Source of the DNA: an uncultured Fusibacter sp.
GTDB taxonomy: Bacteria; Bacillota; Clostridia; Peptostreptococcales; Acidaminobacteraceae
DNA: 15,856 bases
Assembly (NCBI GenBank): GCA_937958285.1
Contig: CALFXQ010000204.1
Coordinates: 1-15,856, forward strand
Direction: 5' to 3'
The notes under the pieces were generated by a model. The model had not been told where the DNA came from and searched no databases. It saw only the letters and a program-made list of their open reading frames with translations. Shown here piece after piece: positions 1 through 8,020 of the stretch (the stretch's first letter is position 1; every line of letters starts with the position of its first letter). The position numbers and the translations under genes are program-made.

Positions 1-1
1 A

Positions 2-271
2 GAGACAACAATTCCAGAGACAACAATTCCAGAGACAACAATTCCAGAGACAACAATTCCAGAGACAACAATTCCAGAGACAACAATTCCAGAAACAACA
101 ATCCCAGAAACAACAGTACCAGAAACAACAATCCCAGAAACAACAATCCCTGAGACAACAGTACCAGAAACAACAATCCCACAAACGACAATACCAGAAA
201 CAACAATCCCAGAAACAACTATTCCAGTAACAACAGTTCCACCAACAACAGTTCCGCCAACAACAGAGCCA
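2..271 (+). repeat. 15-bp in-frame minisatellite encoding ETTIP, 18 visible copies
   Basis: The unit GAGACAACAATTCCA is perfectly repeated six times at 2-91. Progressively degenerate copies follow (GAA for GAG, ATC or GTA for ATT, then loss of the leading Glu) until 271. All copies keep the 15-bp period and the reading frame. The most homogeneous copies are at the window edge, so the array almost certainly continues upstream. Identical copies at one end and drifted copies at the other are typical of an array that expands and contracts by slippage or unequal exchange. Confidence 0.97.
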
Positions 272-556
272 ACAACCATTGAAACAATTATTATCTCTAG
301 TGTTGAGACAGTAACAGAAGCGGTTACGACTGTTGTTCCAACGACAGTTCCAGAAACCACTATTACCCTTGAAGAAACAACAGTTCCTCTAGGTGAACTC
401 GTTGTCAACCAAGAACCTGAAGCAGAAGTCATACTTGAAGATATTGTTCCTCAAGGTGCGCTAGAATTACCTCAAACAAATGAAGGATCCGTTTATGCGA
501 TATATGTTTTGGGTATTTCTTTAATAGCTCTCGGTTGGGTCTTTAGAAAAGTATAA
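2..556 (+). CDS. Cell-wall-anchored Thr/Pro-rich repeat surface protein, 3' part (5' truncated by the window)
   Basis: The frame is open from the first bases and ends at TAA 554-556, and no start codon is visible, so only the C-terminal 184 residues are seen. The N-terminal 90 residues are 18 consecutive pentapeptides of the type ETTIP, drifting to ETTVP, QTTIP, VTTVP, PTTVP and PTTEP. About 65 residues of Thr/Val/Glu-rich sequence follow. The C-terminus is a cell-wall sorting signal: LPQTN (codons 467-481), then a hydrophobic segment (VYAIYVLGISLIALGWVF) and a basic tail RKV. From family knowledge, a sortase cleaves after the Thr and joins the protein to the wall. The sortase gene starting 70 bp downstream is the obvious candidate. 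The Thr/Pro repeats probably form an extended stalk, possibly glycosylated (inference). The missing N-terminus would hold the signal peptide and any functional domain, so its role is unknown. Confidence 0.9.
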   Translation, partial: ETTIPETTIPETTIPETTIPETTIPETTIPETTIPETTVPETTIPETTIPETTVPETTIPQTTIPETTIPETTIPVTTVPPTTVPPTTEPTTIETIIISSVETVTEAVTTVVPTTVPETTITLEETTVPLGELVVNQEPEAEVILEDIVPQGALELPQTNEGSVYAIYVLGISLIALGWVFRKV

Positions 557-573
557 CAATCAGTTAAACTAAA

Positions 574-598
574 GGGGGGAGAAATCCCCCCTGTTCTT
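574..598 (+). terminator. GC-rich hairpin between the surface-protein and sortase genes
   Basis: A 7-bp perfect stem GGGGGGA/TCCCCCC (574-580 and 585-591) closes a GAAA tetraloop. It is followed by a broken T-rich stretch (TGTTCTT). It lies 17 bp after the surface-protein stop. The stem and GNRA loop are strong, but the T-tract is imperfect, so it may be a partial terminator that limits sortase expression relative to the abundant substrate. Confidence 0.6.
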
Positions 599-599
599 A

Positions 600-608
600 T
601 GCGACAAT
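600..608 (+). promoter_or_regulatory. Possible extended -10 promoter for the sortase-prs pair
   Basis: TG-C-GACAAT matches the extended -10 pattern (TGN then a TATAAT-like hexamer, 4 of 6 bases). It sits just behind the hairpin. No convincing -35 element is present. The predicted transcript would start near 615, leaving a leader of about 12 nt that still includes the GGAG ribosome binding site at 617-620. This is a weak call, supported mainly by the similar arrangement before pcrA and rph. Confidence 0.3.
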
Positions 609-626
609 AAAAGATTGGAGTTTTCA

Positions 627-1361
627 ATGAAGAAACTTGGCATACTGTTAATTGTGATAGGCATTGCAATCACAAGTTACCCACTCGTAAATCAATGGGT
701 AGATGCTTATCTGCAAGAAAGACTATTAGATGATATGGAGTTTCTCGATGGAGATGCACAAGAGGGTCTAAATGAACTGGGTTCGTCATTTGACACCCTC
801 AATGAATCTACAGATGAGGGGACTAATTCTGATGTAGATATTGTTGGCTATGATCGATTTTCGAACGAAGACTCAAGTACAGACACTGAGAATCAAGTCC
901 CATCGAACCAGGCGACCACGGCAACAGGTGAAGTCGCACAGACAACAGCAAAAAAGCCTGCTGTAAAACTTCAAGCAATCGGTCGCATATCTATACCATC
1001 CATTGATGTAAAAATGCCCGTGGTAGAGGGTACTGGAACCGAAGCCCTCAGACGATCAGCCGGCCATATGAAAGGAACTGATATGCCAGGAGAAATTGGC
1101 AACAGTGTTATTGCCGGACATCGCGGCTATTCATTTGGTCGATTGTTTAATCGTTTAGATGAGTTGAAAAAAGGGGATAAGATAATTGTAAAAACAAAAG
1201 AGGGAGAATTCACTTACGAGGTTTACGAGACAAAGATAGTTGAACCAACAGATCTCAGTGTACTAAATCGAAATAGTAAAGACAGAGTATTAACACTGAT
1301 TACGTGCACGCCAATGTTCAAATCGACACATCGCATTATCATCCATGCTGTTATGCGCTAG
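627..1361 (+). CDS. Class D-like sortase (transpeptidase)
   Basis: Predicted 244-residue membrane-anchored cysteine transpeptidase that attaches LPXTG-type proteins to the cell wall. Residues 5-20 form an N-terminal membrane segment. Residues about 25-113 are an acidic, Ser/Thr-rich linker, long for a sortase stalk. The catalytic beta-barrel follows (about 115-244) with His165 in VIAGHRG, Cys227 in TLITCTP and Arg236 in THRIIIHA, the classic His-Cys-Arg triad. The general layout and the SIPSIDVKMPVVEGT start of the domain resemble class D sortases (family knowledge; the class is an inference). ATG 627 is preferred over the in-frame TTG at 615 because GGAG at 617-620 lies 6 nt upstream of it. 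The likely substrate is encoded immediately upstream. The downstream prs gene is translationally close: its ribosome binding site overlaps this stop codon. Confidence 0.92.
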   Translation: MKKLGILLIVIGIAITSYPLVNQWVDAYLQERLLDDMEFLDGDAQEGLNELGSSFDTLNESTDEGTNSDVDIVGYDRFSNEDSSTDTENQVPSNQATTATGEVAQTTAKKPAVKLQAIGRISIPSIDVKMPVVEGTGTEALRRSAGHMKGTDMPGEIGNSVIAGHRGYSFGRLFNRLDELKKGDKIIVKTKEGEFTYEVYETKIVEPTDLSVLNRNSKDRVLTLITCTPMFKSTHRIIIHAVMR

Positions 1362-1369
1362 GAGGTTTC

Positions 1370-2365
1370 ATGAAGCCCGATATCAAGATTTTCTCTGGTT
1401 CTACTGGCAATGATTTCGCTCAAAAAATTAGTCATTATCTTGGTGTGCCAGTGGCGAAATCCGATGTCTTTCAATTCTCAGAGGGCAATACCTTCGTTAG
1501 AGTGGGTGAAACTGTGCGAGGAGAAGATGTTTACATTGTTCAGAGCATGGGCATGCATCCCAATGATGAATTTGTAGAAATTCTATTTTGGATCGATGCG
1601 TTAAAGCGAGCAAGTGCGCGTTCGGTTACAGTTATCATGCCTTTTTTTAGCTATGCAAAAGGAGATAAAAAAGACGAACCAAGGGTATCTATACGGGCGA
1701 GGGTATGCGCAGATTGTATAGAGGTTGCCGGGGCAGACCGCGTGGTGACTATGGATCTGCACAGCCCGCAGATTCAAGGCTTTTTTAAAAAACCGGTGGA
1801 TCACTTAACGGCAAAGCCGCTCTTTGCGGAAGTCATTAAACGCCTCGGTCTACTTGATTATGTGATCGTATCACCGGATGCGGGCTACGCAAAAGAAGCA
1901 CGCTGGCTATCAAAAGCATTGGGTGTCCCTACCGTTATTGGCGATAAGACCCGCGTGGATCATTCGGAACAGGCTGAAATTCTAGAGCTAATCGGCGATG
2001 TTGACGGCAAAGATGCAGTGATTGTAGACGATTTTAGCATTAGTGGTGGTACATTGGTCGATTTGGCAAATATGTTAAAAACACGTGGGGCAAAGCGCAT
2101 CTTTGCTTGTTTATCTCACGTCATGCTCAATGAGAGAGGCATTGCCCGATTGATGGAAAGCCCCATTGAGCAACTCATCTGCACAGATACTGTAGATAAT
2201 CCGTATGCCAGTGTATGTTCCAAGGTGAAAATGATATCTGTTGCCCCTTTGTTTGCAGAGACGATTAACCGGATTCACGGTCGCGAGTCTGTGAGTGTGA
2301 TGTTCGATGCGGTACCTAAAGAAGTCCTCGATGAGATTGACCTGCTCAGTAAGCAATCCACATAA
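1370..2365 (+). CDS. prs: Ribose-phosphate pyrophosphokinase (PRPP synthetase), divergent type
   Basis: Predicted 331-residue cytoplasmic enzyme that makes PRPP from ribose 5-phosphate and ATP, feeding nucleotide, His and Trp synthesis. Family marks: FxEGNTFVRV near the N-terminus (substrate loop), ADRVVTMDLHSPQIQGFF with His131 (residues 122-139), VSPDAGYAKEAR (168-178) and the PRPP-binding loop VIVDDFSISGGT (217-228). It departs from typical bacterial enzymes: the usual GYARQDRK stretch reads SYAKGDKKDEP, and the binding loop has SISGG where most have a DTAG-like sequence. Length is only slightly above the usual 310-320. ATG 1370 is chosen because AGGAGG at 1360-1365 lies directly upstream, and an earlier in-frame ATG at 1304 would extend back into the sortase. 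Probably cotranscribed with the sortase. It could be a paralogue with altered regulation if a canonical prs exists elsewhere. Confidence 0.88.
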   Translation: MKPDIKIFSGSTGNDFAQKISHYLGVPVAKSDVFQFSEGNTFVRVGETVRGEDVYIVQSMGMHPNDEFVEILFWIDALKRASARSVTVIMPFFSYAKGDKKDEPRVSIRARVCADCIEVAGADRVVTMDLHSPQIQGFFKKPVDHLTAKPLFAEVIKRLGLLDYVIVSPDAGYAKEARWLSKALGVPTVIGDKTRVDHSEQAEILELIGDVDGKDAVIVDDFSISGGTLVDLANMLKTRGAKRIFACLSHVMLNERGIARLMESPIEQLICTDTVDNPYASVCSKVKMISVAPLFAETINRIHGRESVSVMFDAVPKEVLDEIDLLSKQST

Positions 2366-2400
2366 GCGATTATGCAATATGCATAGAATATGACAATAAA

Positions 2401-2435
2401 CTGCCTCGAAACGCTATGGTTTTGAGGTGGTTTTT
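2401..2435 (+). terminator. Rho-independent terminator after prs
   Basis: A 12-bp stem pairs 2401-2412 (CTGCCTCGAAAC) with 2419-2430 (GTTTTGAGGTGG), including three G-T wobbles, around a GCTATG loop. TTTTT at 2431-2435 follows immediately. It ends the sortase-prs transcript 36 bp after the prs stop. Confidence 0.75.
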
Positions 2436-2443
2436 GTTATAAT
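2435..2443 (+). promoter_or_regulatory. Extended -10 promoter for the pcrA operon
   Basis: TG-T-TATAAT: a perfect -10 hexamer (2438-2443) with the TGN extension (2435-2437). Its first T is the last T of the upstream terminator tract. No -35 lies at 16-18 bp; TTGAGG at 2422-2427 is only 10 bp away and belongs to the terminator stem. A transcription start near 2450 leaves a leader of about 34 nt before the pcrA ATG at 2484. Confidence 0.75.
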
Positions 2444-2483
2444 GAAGAGCGAACAAACATTCTCTAGAATTGCAGGTGAACAT

Positions 2484-4712
2484 ATGGATTTGAGCATTCT
2501 CAATAGCCGTCAGAAACAGGCGGTAGAAACCGTTCAGGGCCCACTGTTGGTCTTGGCTGGCGCAGGTTCTGGTAAAACCAGAGTCCTCACGTACCGCATT
2601 GCCTATTTGATTGAAGATTGTGGTGTGTTGCCGAGCAATCTTTTGGCCCTTACTTTTACCAATAAAGCGGCGCAAGAAATGCGTCACCGGGTAGAGCGCC
2701 TTATTGGTGGTGTAGCCAACAGCATGTGGATTGGCACCTTTCACAGTATTTGTGTGCGCATTTTACGCCGCGATGCAAAGGCACTTGGCTATTCAGAAGA
2801 CTTCACCATATACGACACCACAGATCAAAAAACGCTTATAAAAGATGTGATGCGACAACTGAATATCAGCGAAAAAGATATTAAAGTCGCATTTGCGCGC
2901 GCCAAAATCTCAGAGGCAAAAAATGAGTGGATCGGTCCAGAACGCTTTCAAGACCTCAATTCTAAAGATTATCAACTCAAACTGGTAGGAAAGATTTATG
3001 CGGAGTATCAAGTGCGCTTGCATAAAAACAATGCCATGGATTTTGACGACTTATTGTTAAACACATTAACACTCCTCAAGAAGGAGCCCGAACTCTTAGA
3101 TTTTTATCAAAGAAAGTTTATGTTTACGCACGTAGATGAATATCAAGATACGAATGCGGTGCAATATCAGCTTATCCGGTTATTGGCCAGTTATCACAAA
3201 AATTTATGTGTGGTGGGCGATAACGATCAGTCTATTTATGGCTGGCGAGGCGCGGATATTCGCAATATTCAAGATTTCGAGAAGGATTTTCCAGGGGCTC
3301 AGGTTGTTTTGCTCGAGCAGAATTACCGCTCCACGCAAACCATTCTCCAGTTGGCAAATCACGTCATTCAAAACAATACAAACCGAAAAGACAAGCGACT
3401 CTGGACAGACAATCACCTTGGCAATAAAGTGCATTATTTTAATGCCAGAGATGAATTCGAAGAAGCGCGATACGTTGCAAGTCATATATTAGAATCCCTA
3501 GACAACGGCGATCGATACAGCGATTCTGCAGTGCTCTATCGAACAAATGCTCAGTCGCGGCAGTTTGAGGAAGCGTTTATTAGGGCGGGTATTCCCTACA
3601 AAATCATTGGGGGACTTAAGTTCTACGAACGCATGGAAATTAAAGATTTAATGGCATACCTCAAGGTTGTTGCAAATCCATCAGACGATGTCTCACTGTT
3701 GCGCGTCATCAATGTGCCAAAACGTGGTATTGGCGATAAAACCATAGATTCATTAAAGGTGATGGCATTTGAGCATGGTGTAGGTTTGTACGATGCGATA
3801 GAAATTGCCTTAGAGTCAGGTTTATTCCCTAAGAAGGTGTCTAGTGGACTAAAAGACTTTATCGATACGCTTAAGCCACACGTAGAGAAGCGTTATGAGG
3901 CAAGGCCGGCAGAGGTGTTTATGGCTATTGTCACAGCAACGGGCTACGTTAAAGAATTGGAGTCAGAAGATACGATTGAATCGAAGGGACGCATCGAGAA
4001 TATCGATGAGCTTCGCTCTCAATTGTTGAATTTCGAGTCGACAAACGAAACGCCAACGCTGACAAATTACCTCCAAGAAGTGAGTTTGTTGAGCGATCAA
4101 GATGAAATTGGCGAGGAAGAGTCAGGACATGTGCTTTTGATGACAATCCACGCTGCCAAGGGCTTGGAATTTCCATCTGTATTCTTGGTGGGGATGGAAG
4201 AAAGTTTATTTCCATCTCAGATGGCGATGGAAACCGATATTGGTCTAGAAGAAGAGCGAAGACTCTGTTATGTAGGTATAACACGGGCAGAAAAGGTGCT
4301 TCACTTAACCCATGCGCGTATGCGCCAGCGGTTTGGCAAGACACAAGAGTCGCCAATGTCTAGATTTATAAAAGAAATGCCCGCCGATCTTATCGAAAGT
4401 CACAGTGGTGAAATCGGTGGCGGCAGTGCTTACAAATCCATGGAGTCTGCACTTAAAAAGCACGGAATCGCAAAAGGTGCGGGCAATAGTATTGTGGGTG
4501 GAGGCTATAAGGTGCAACAGCCTGCAAAGCCCATTACATCAGAAATGGGTGAAAGTATCAAACCAGGCGCTAGAGTACGTCATCAGCTCTTTGGAGAGGG
4601 CATGATTATTACGACAAGTGGTTCTGCAGAAAAGCTAGAGATGACAATTGCCTTCGATAAGAAAGGTATTAAAAAATTGATGTTGGGCTATGCCCCTTTG
4701 GAACTTATTTAA
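2484..4712 (+). CDS. pcrA: ATP-dependent DNA helicase PcrA (UvrD/Rep family, SF1A)
   Basis: Predicted 742-residue 3'-5' DNA helicase acting in repair, rolling-circle plasmid replication and removal of stalled RNA polymerase or RecA filaments (family roles). All SF1 motifs are visible: Q-motif region LNSRQKQAVE (6-15), Walker A GAGSGKT (26-32), VDEYQDTN Walker B (217-224), QSIYGWRGAD motif III (249-258), LEQNYRS motif IV, TIHAAKGLEFP motif V, and EERRLCYVGITRAEK motif VI. The C-terminal segment beginning GARVRHQLFGEG and ending KLMLGYAPLELI matches the PcrA Tudor-like domain that contacts RNA polymerase. Start 2484 is preferred because AGGTGA (2474-2479) precedes it. The in-frame ATGs at 2427 and 2442 lie inside the terminator and -10 element. 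First gene of a five-gene operon with ligA, as in many Bacillota. Confidence 0.97.
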   Translation: MDLSILNSRQKQAVETVQGPLLVLAGAGSGKTRVLTYRIAYLIEDCGVLPSNLLALTFTNKAAQEMRHRVERLIGGVANSMWIGTFHSICVRILRRDAKALGYSEDFTIYDTTDQKTLIKDVMRQLNISEKDIKVAFARAKISEAKNEWIGPERFQDLNSKDYQLKLVGKIYAEYQVRLHKNNAMDFDDLLLNTLTLLKKEPELLDFYQRKFMFTHVDEYQDTNAVQYQLIRLLASYHKNLCVVGDNDQSIYGWRGADIRNIQDFEKDFPGAQVVLLEQNYRSTQTILQLANHVIQNNTNRKDKRLWTDNHLGNKVHYFNARDEFEEARYVASHILESLDNGDRYSDSAVLYRTNAQSRQFEEAFIRAGIPYKIIGGLKFYERMEIKDLMAYLKVVANPSDDVSLLRVINVPKRGIGDKTIDSLKVMAFEHGVGLYDAIEIALESGLFPKKVSSGLKDFIDTLKPHVEKRYEARPAEVFMAIVTATGYVKELESEDTIESKGRIENIDELRSQLLNFESTNETPTLTNYLQEVSLLSDQDEIGEEESGHVLLMTIHAAKGLEFPSVFLVGMEESLFPSQMAMETDIGLEEERRLCYVGITRAEKVLHLTHARMRQRFGKTQESPMSRFIKEMPADLIESHSGEIGGGSAYKSMESALKKHGIAKGAGNSIVGGGYKVQQPAKPITSEMGESIKPGARVRHQLFGEGMIITTSGSAEKLEMTIAFDKKGIKKLMLGYAPLELI

Positions 4713-4730
4713 GCGTTTATAGGAGGAAGT

Positions 4731-5957
4731 ATGTTTAAACATTACCTAGAACAATATGCTGCAATTGCCGTTAAGTATGGTGTGGCGCTAAACCCCGGAG
4801 AAGGTCTGCTCATTCGAGCGAGTATTGATGCAAAAGACTTTGTGAGACTTGTAGTCGACAAAGCCTACGCCTTTGGTGCGAAATTTGTAGATGTGTCTTT
4901 TACCGATGATGCACATACCTTGAGTCGCTATGCTCATGGTAGTGACGAGATTTTTGAATATTTTCCTAAGCATCGCGCGCAGGCGATGGAAAATGCATTG
5001 AATGATCAATACAGTCTAATGACAATTTTGTCCCCTAACCCAGACTTACTAAAAGCAGTCTCTAAAGATAAAATTGCCAAGGAGCAAAAGGCCAATGCGC
5101 TAGGCATGGCAGGGGTCATGCAAATGGTGATGACCGCTTCTATCAAGAGAACCGTTGTAGCGCTGCCATCTGCAGAATGGGCTAAGGTAGTGTTTCCAGA
5201 ACTTAGTGAAGATGAAGGTCTAGAGAAGCTATGGAAAGCTGTATTTAGCATTGTTCGGGCAGATCAGGCAGATCCATTTGCTGCGTGGGATACTCACGAT
5301 GCTAATCTTAAAAAATATGTTCAGTTTTTAAATCAGCGCAACTTTGAGAAGCTATCTTTTAAATCGGATAAGACGCATTTAGAAGTCCATCTTGCCCATG
5401 AGCATCTATGGGTTGGTGGTTCGAAAGTATTTAAAAATGGCGATGTGTACTTTGCTAACATTCCTACTGAAGAAGTATTTACCACGCCAAACCGCGCCAA
5501 GGTGAATGGGCGTGTGCATTCGACAAAGCCGCTAAGCTTGAGTGGACAAGTGGTGGATGCGTTCTGGTTCGAGTTTAAAGACGGCCAGGTTGTAGATTTT
5601 GGAGCCGAACAGGGCTACGATGTACTCGCTTCTCTGATGTCGCAAGATGAGGGTGCAAAATACCTAGGGGAAGTTGCTTTGGTGCCACACAGTTCGCCAA
5701 TCTCGCAGTCCGGGTTGGTATTCGCAAATACACTCTTTGACGAAAATGCATCGTGCCATTTAGCGCTGGGCAATGCATATGCCTATGCGATGAAAGATGG
5801 CGTGCGTTTAGATAAGTCAATTCTAGCAGAGCGCGGTTCAAATACATCCCTTATTCACGTGGACTTTATGATCGGCAGTGCATCCCTCGAGATTATTGGC
5901 ACTAGCTTTGAGGGTGAAGAGGTTACTTTGTTTAGACATGGTGAATGGACGTTTTAA
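4731..5957 (+). CDS. M29 family (AmpS/PepS-type) metallo-aminopeptidase
   Basis: Predicted 408-residue cytoplasmic aminopeptidase that removes N-terminal residues from peptides using a two-metal centre. Length and architecture match the M29 (thermophilic aminopeptidase) family. Likely metal ligands and catalytic residues: Glu247/Glu248 in NIPTEEVFTTP, Glu314 in YLGEVALVP, His343 in ENASCHLALGNAY, Tyr350, and His376/Asp378 in IHVDFMIGS. These spacings fit the family's conserved Glu-Glu-His-Tyr-His-Asp set. AGGAGG at 4721-4726 supports the ATG. It starts 18 bp after pcrA and ends 11 bp before ligA, so it is cotranscribed with DNA metabolism genes; no functional link to them is evident from sequence. 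The exact substrate preference cannot be read. Confidence 0.93.
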   Translation: MFKHYLEQYAAIAVKYGVALNPGEGLLIRASIDAKDFVRLVVDKAYAFGAKFVDVSFTDDAHTLSRYAHGSDEIFEYFPKHRAQAMENALNDQYSLMTILSPNPDLLKAVSKDKIAKEQKANALGMAGVMQMVMTASIKRTVVALPSAEWAKVVFPELSEDEGLEKLWKAVFSIVRADQADPFAAWDTHDANLKKYVQFLNQRNFEKLSFKSDKTHLEVHLAHEHLWVGGSKVFKNGDVYFANIPTEEVFTTPNRAKVNGRVHSTKPLSLSGQVVDAFWFEFKDGQVVDFGAEQGYDVLASLMSQDEGAKYLGEVALVPHSSPISQSGLVFANTLFDENASCHLALGNAYAYAMKDGVRLDKSILAERGSNTSLIHVDFMIGSASLEIIGTSFEGEEVTLFRHGEWTF

Positions 5958-5968
5958 GGAGACCTACA

Positions 5969-8020
5969 ATGAATCGCAATCAATACGAAGCGCTGGTTCT
6001 TAAACTGAACGATTACGGTCACCACTATCACGTTTTAGACGCACCACGTGTTTCTGATAGTGAGTACGACCAGCTTATGCGAGAACTTGTGTCAACTGAG
6101 GAAGCGCATCCCGAGTGGATCGTGCCAGAGTCACCAACTCAAAGAGTAGGTGGTCAGCCACTTTCTGCCTTTGAGCAAACGGAACATGTGGTTAAGCTAC
6201 TGAGTCTAGAAAATGCCTATAGTGAATCGGATATTGAGGCCTTTATTGCAAGGGCGCACAAAGAGCTTTTGAGCATTGAGGTTGTCGAGCACAATGCGCT
6301 CGAAATGGCTGTCGAGTATAAAATCGATGGCCTTTCAGTGGCGCTTACCTATCGCGAAGGCTACTTAGTAAAAGCTGCAACCCGTGGAGATGGCACCATC
6401 GGAGAAGATGTCACTGAAAATGTGAAGACCATACGCTCGGTGCCCATTAAATTAAAAAAACCTGTAGATATCACGGTGCGCGGCGAGGTATACCTGTCAA
6501 AAAAAGGGTTTGCTGCACTTAATGCCGATCAAGAAGCCAATGGCCTACAAACCTTCGCCAACCCCAGAAATGCCGCGGCTGGGTCCCTGAGGCAGTTAGA
6601 CGCACGCATCACAGCAAAGCGCCCGCTCGATATTTTAGTCTTCGGCATTTTGGCAGGTGCTGATTCGTCTTTGGCCACCCATTCCGATTGTCTATCTTAT
6701 CTTGGAGAATTGGGTTTTAGCGTTTCTCCTGTACAGGTCTACAAAACCGTCTCAGAGGCTTTTGCATATATTTCAGATATCACGCACCAAAGGCATGCAT
6801 TGCCTTTTGATATCGATGGCATGGTCATCAAGCTCAATCACATGCGGGTTCAACAGCTTTTAGGCGATCGCATGCGCACGCCCAAATGGGCAGTGGCTTA
6901 TAAGTTTCAAGCAGAACAAGCGGTGACAAAACTCGTGGAAATTCTGCCTCAAGTCGGGCGAACCGGTGTAATTACGCCACGTGCTATGTTTGAACCTGTT
7001 TTACTGGCTGGTTCCACAGTCACGTATGCAACCCTACACAATCAAGATTACATCGATGCCAAAGATATTCGCCTTGGCGATTATGTGGTTATAGAAAAGG
7101 CTGGCGATGTGATTCCGGCTGTCGTGTCTGTTGTTCTAGAGCGCCGTACAGGCGAAGAATTAGCATATCAATTACCTGCTCATTGCCCAATTTGCGATAC
7201 GGCTACCATAAGAGTGCAGGGAGAAGTGGCAATTCGCTGCCCTAATCCAGAGTGCCCAGCAAAGGACCGAAGAAGTCTCATCCATTTTGTGTCTAAGGCG
7301 GGTATGGACATAGAAGGTTTTGGTGAGTCCTTGGTCACGCTGTTATTGGACGAAGGCTTGATTAAAGACTACATCGACATCTATACCCTCCACGAAAAAA
7401 GACATCAGCTAGTGGATTTAGAACGCATGGGAGAAAAGCGCGTCGACAACCTTTTAAATGCAATAGAGGCTTCTAAAGAGAATCGTCTAGAGCAGTTTAT
7501 TGCGGGTTTAGGCATTCCTCTCATTGGGGCAAAAGCGGCTCAAACCCTGGCGCGCCAACTCGGTAGCCTTGGGGCGATAAGAAGTGCAAATTACGAGAGA
7601 CTTGTTAAACTAGAAGAGTTTGGCCAAAAAATGGCCACAAGTGTGGTTCAATACTTCGAAGATCCCGTGCAGCAGGGGCGACTAGACCGCCTAGAGAATA
7701 TGTCCTTTAATTGGAAGCAAAGTGATGCAGCACTGTCCTCCGATGTGGAGAAGGCGATCTTTTCTGGTGAAATTGTGGTGCTAACGGGCTCGCTCGAGAC
7801 TTTTAGCAGGCCCGAAGCAGCGTTAATAATTGAGAGGCTCGGCGGTAATGTGACAGGTAGTATAAGCAAGAAGACAACCCTAGTAGTGGCAGGGCCAGGT
7901 GCGGGCTCAAAGCTCGAGAAGGCCGGTGCCCTTGGTGTTAAGGTCATCGATGAAGCGACTTGGTTACAACAACTTTTCTCGGCGGGCTTCACATTAGAGC
8001 AACTAAAGGAGATGCTATGA
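5969..8020 (+). CDS. ligA: NAD+-dependent DNA ligase LigA
   Basis: Predicted 683-residue essential ligase that seals nicks during replication and repair by adenylating itself with NAD+. Domains in order: Ia (HYHVLDAPRVSDSEYDQLMREL, about 19-40), then the nucleotidyltransferase domain with the adenylated Lys118 in YKIDG, the TRGDG motif and GMVIKLN. An OB-fold follows, then a zinc finger with Cys406, Cys409, Cys424 and Cys429, helix-hairpin-helix repeats (about 445-590), and a C-terminal BRCT domain from about residue 600 (SGEIVVLTGSLETFSR). Length is close to the E. coli enzyme (671). ATG 5969 is preferred over the in-frame ATG at 5945, which lies inside the aminopeptidase gene; AAGGAG (5956-5961) overlaps the aminopeptidase stop and is 7 nt upstream. 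The stop overlaps the next gene's start as ATGA. Confidence 0.97.
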   Translation: MNRNQYEALVLKLNDYGHHYHVLDAPRVSDSEYDQLMRELVSTEEAHPEWIVPESPTQRVGGQPLSAFEQTEHVVKLLSLENAYSESDIEAFIARAHKELLSIEVVEHNALEMAVEYKIDGLSVALTYREGYLVKAATRGDGTIGEDVTENVKTIRSVPIKLKKPVDITVRGEVYLSKKGFAALNADQEANGLQTFANPRNAAAGSLRQLDARITAKRPLDILVFGILAGADSSLATHSDCLSYLGELGFSVSPVQVYKTVSEAFAYISDITHQRHALPFDIDGMVIKLNHMRVQQLLGDRMRTPKWAVAYKFQAEQAVTKLVEILPQVGRTGVITPRAMFEPVLLAGSTVTYATLHNQDYIDAKDIRLGDYVVIEKAGDVIPAVVSVVLERRTGEELAYQLPAHCPICDTATIRVQGEVAIRCPNPECPAKDRRSLIHFVSKAGMDIEGFGESLVTLLLDEGLIKDYIDIYTLHEKRHQLVDLERMGEKRVDNLLNAIEASKENRLEQFIAGLGIPLIGAKAAQTLARQLGSLGAIRSANYERLVKLEEFGQKMATSVVQYFEDPVQQGRLDRLENMSFNWKQSDAALSSDVEKAIFSGEIVVLTGSLETFSRPEAALIIERLGGNVTGSISKKTTLVVAGPGAGSKLEKAGALGVKVIDEATWLQQLFSAGFTLEQLKEML

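Noticed and set aside
2..271. CRISPR-like array
   Set aside because: The 15-bp units are directly adjacent without spacers and encode an in-frame Thr/Pro repeat ending in a sorting signal.
1304..1369. Longer N-terminus for prs from ATG 1304
   Set aside because: It overlaps the sortase in another frame, and AGGAGG sits just before ATG 1370, where homology begins.
2422..2443. TTGAGG as -35 of the pcrA promoter
   Set aside because: The spacer to TATAAT is only 10 bp, and the bases are part of the terminator stem.
2427..2483. Longer N-terminus for pcrA from ATG 2427 or 2442
   Set aside because: These codons lie in the terminator and -10 hexamer, so they would be at or before the transcription start. 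The family start MDLSILNSRQ is at 2484.
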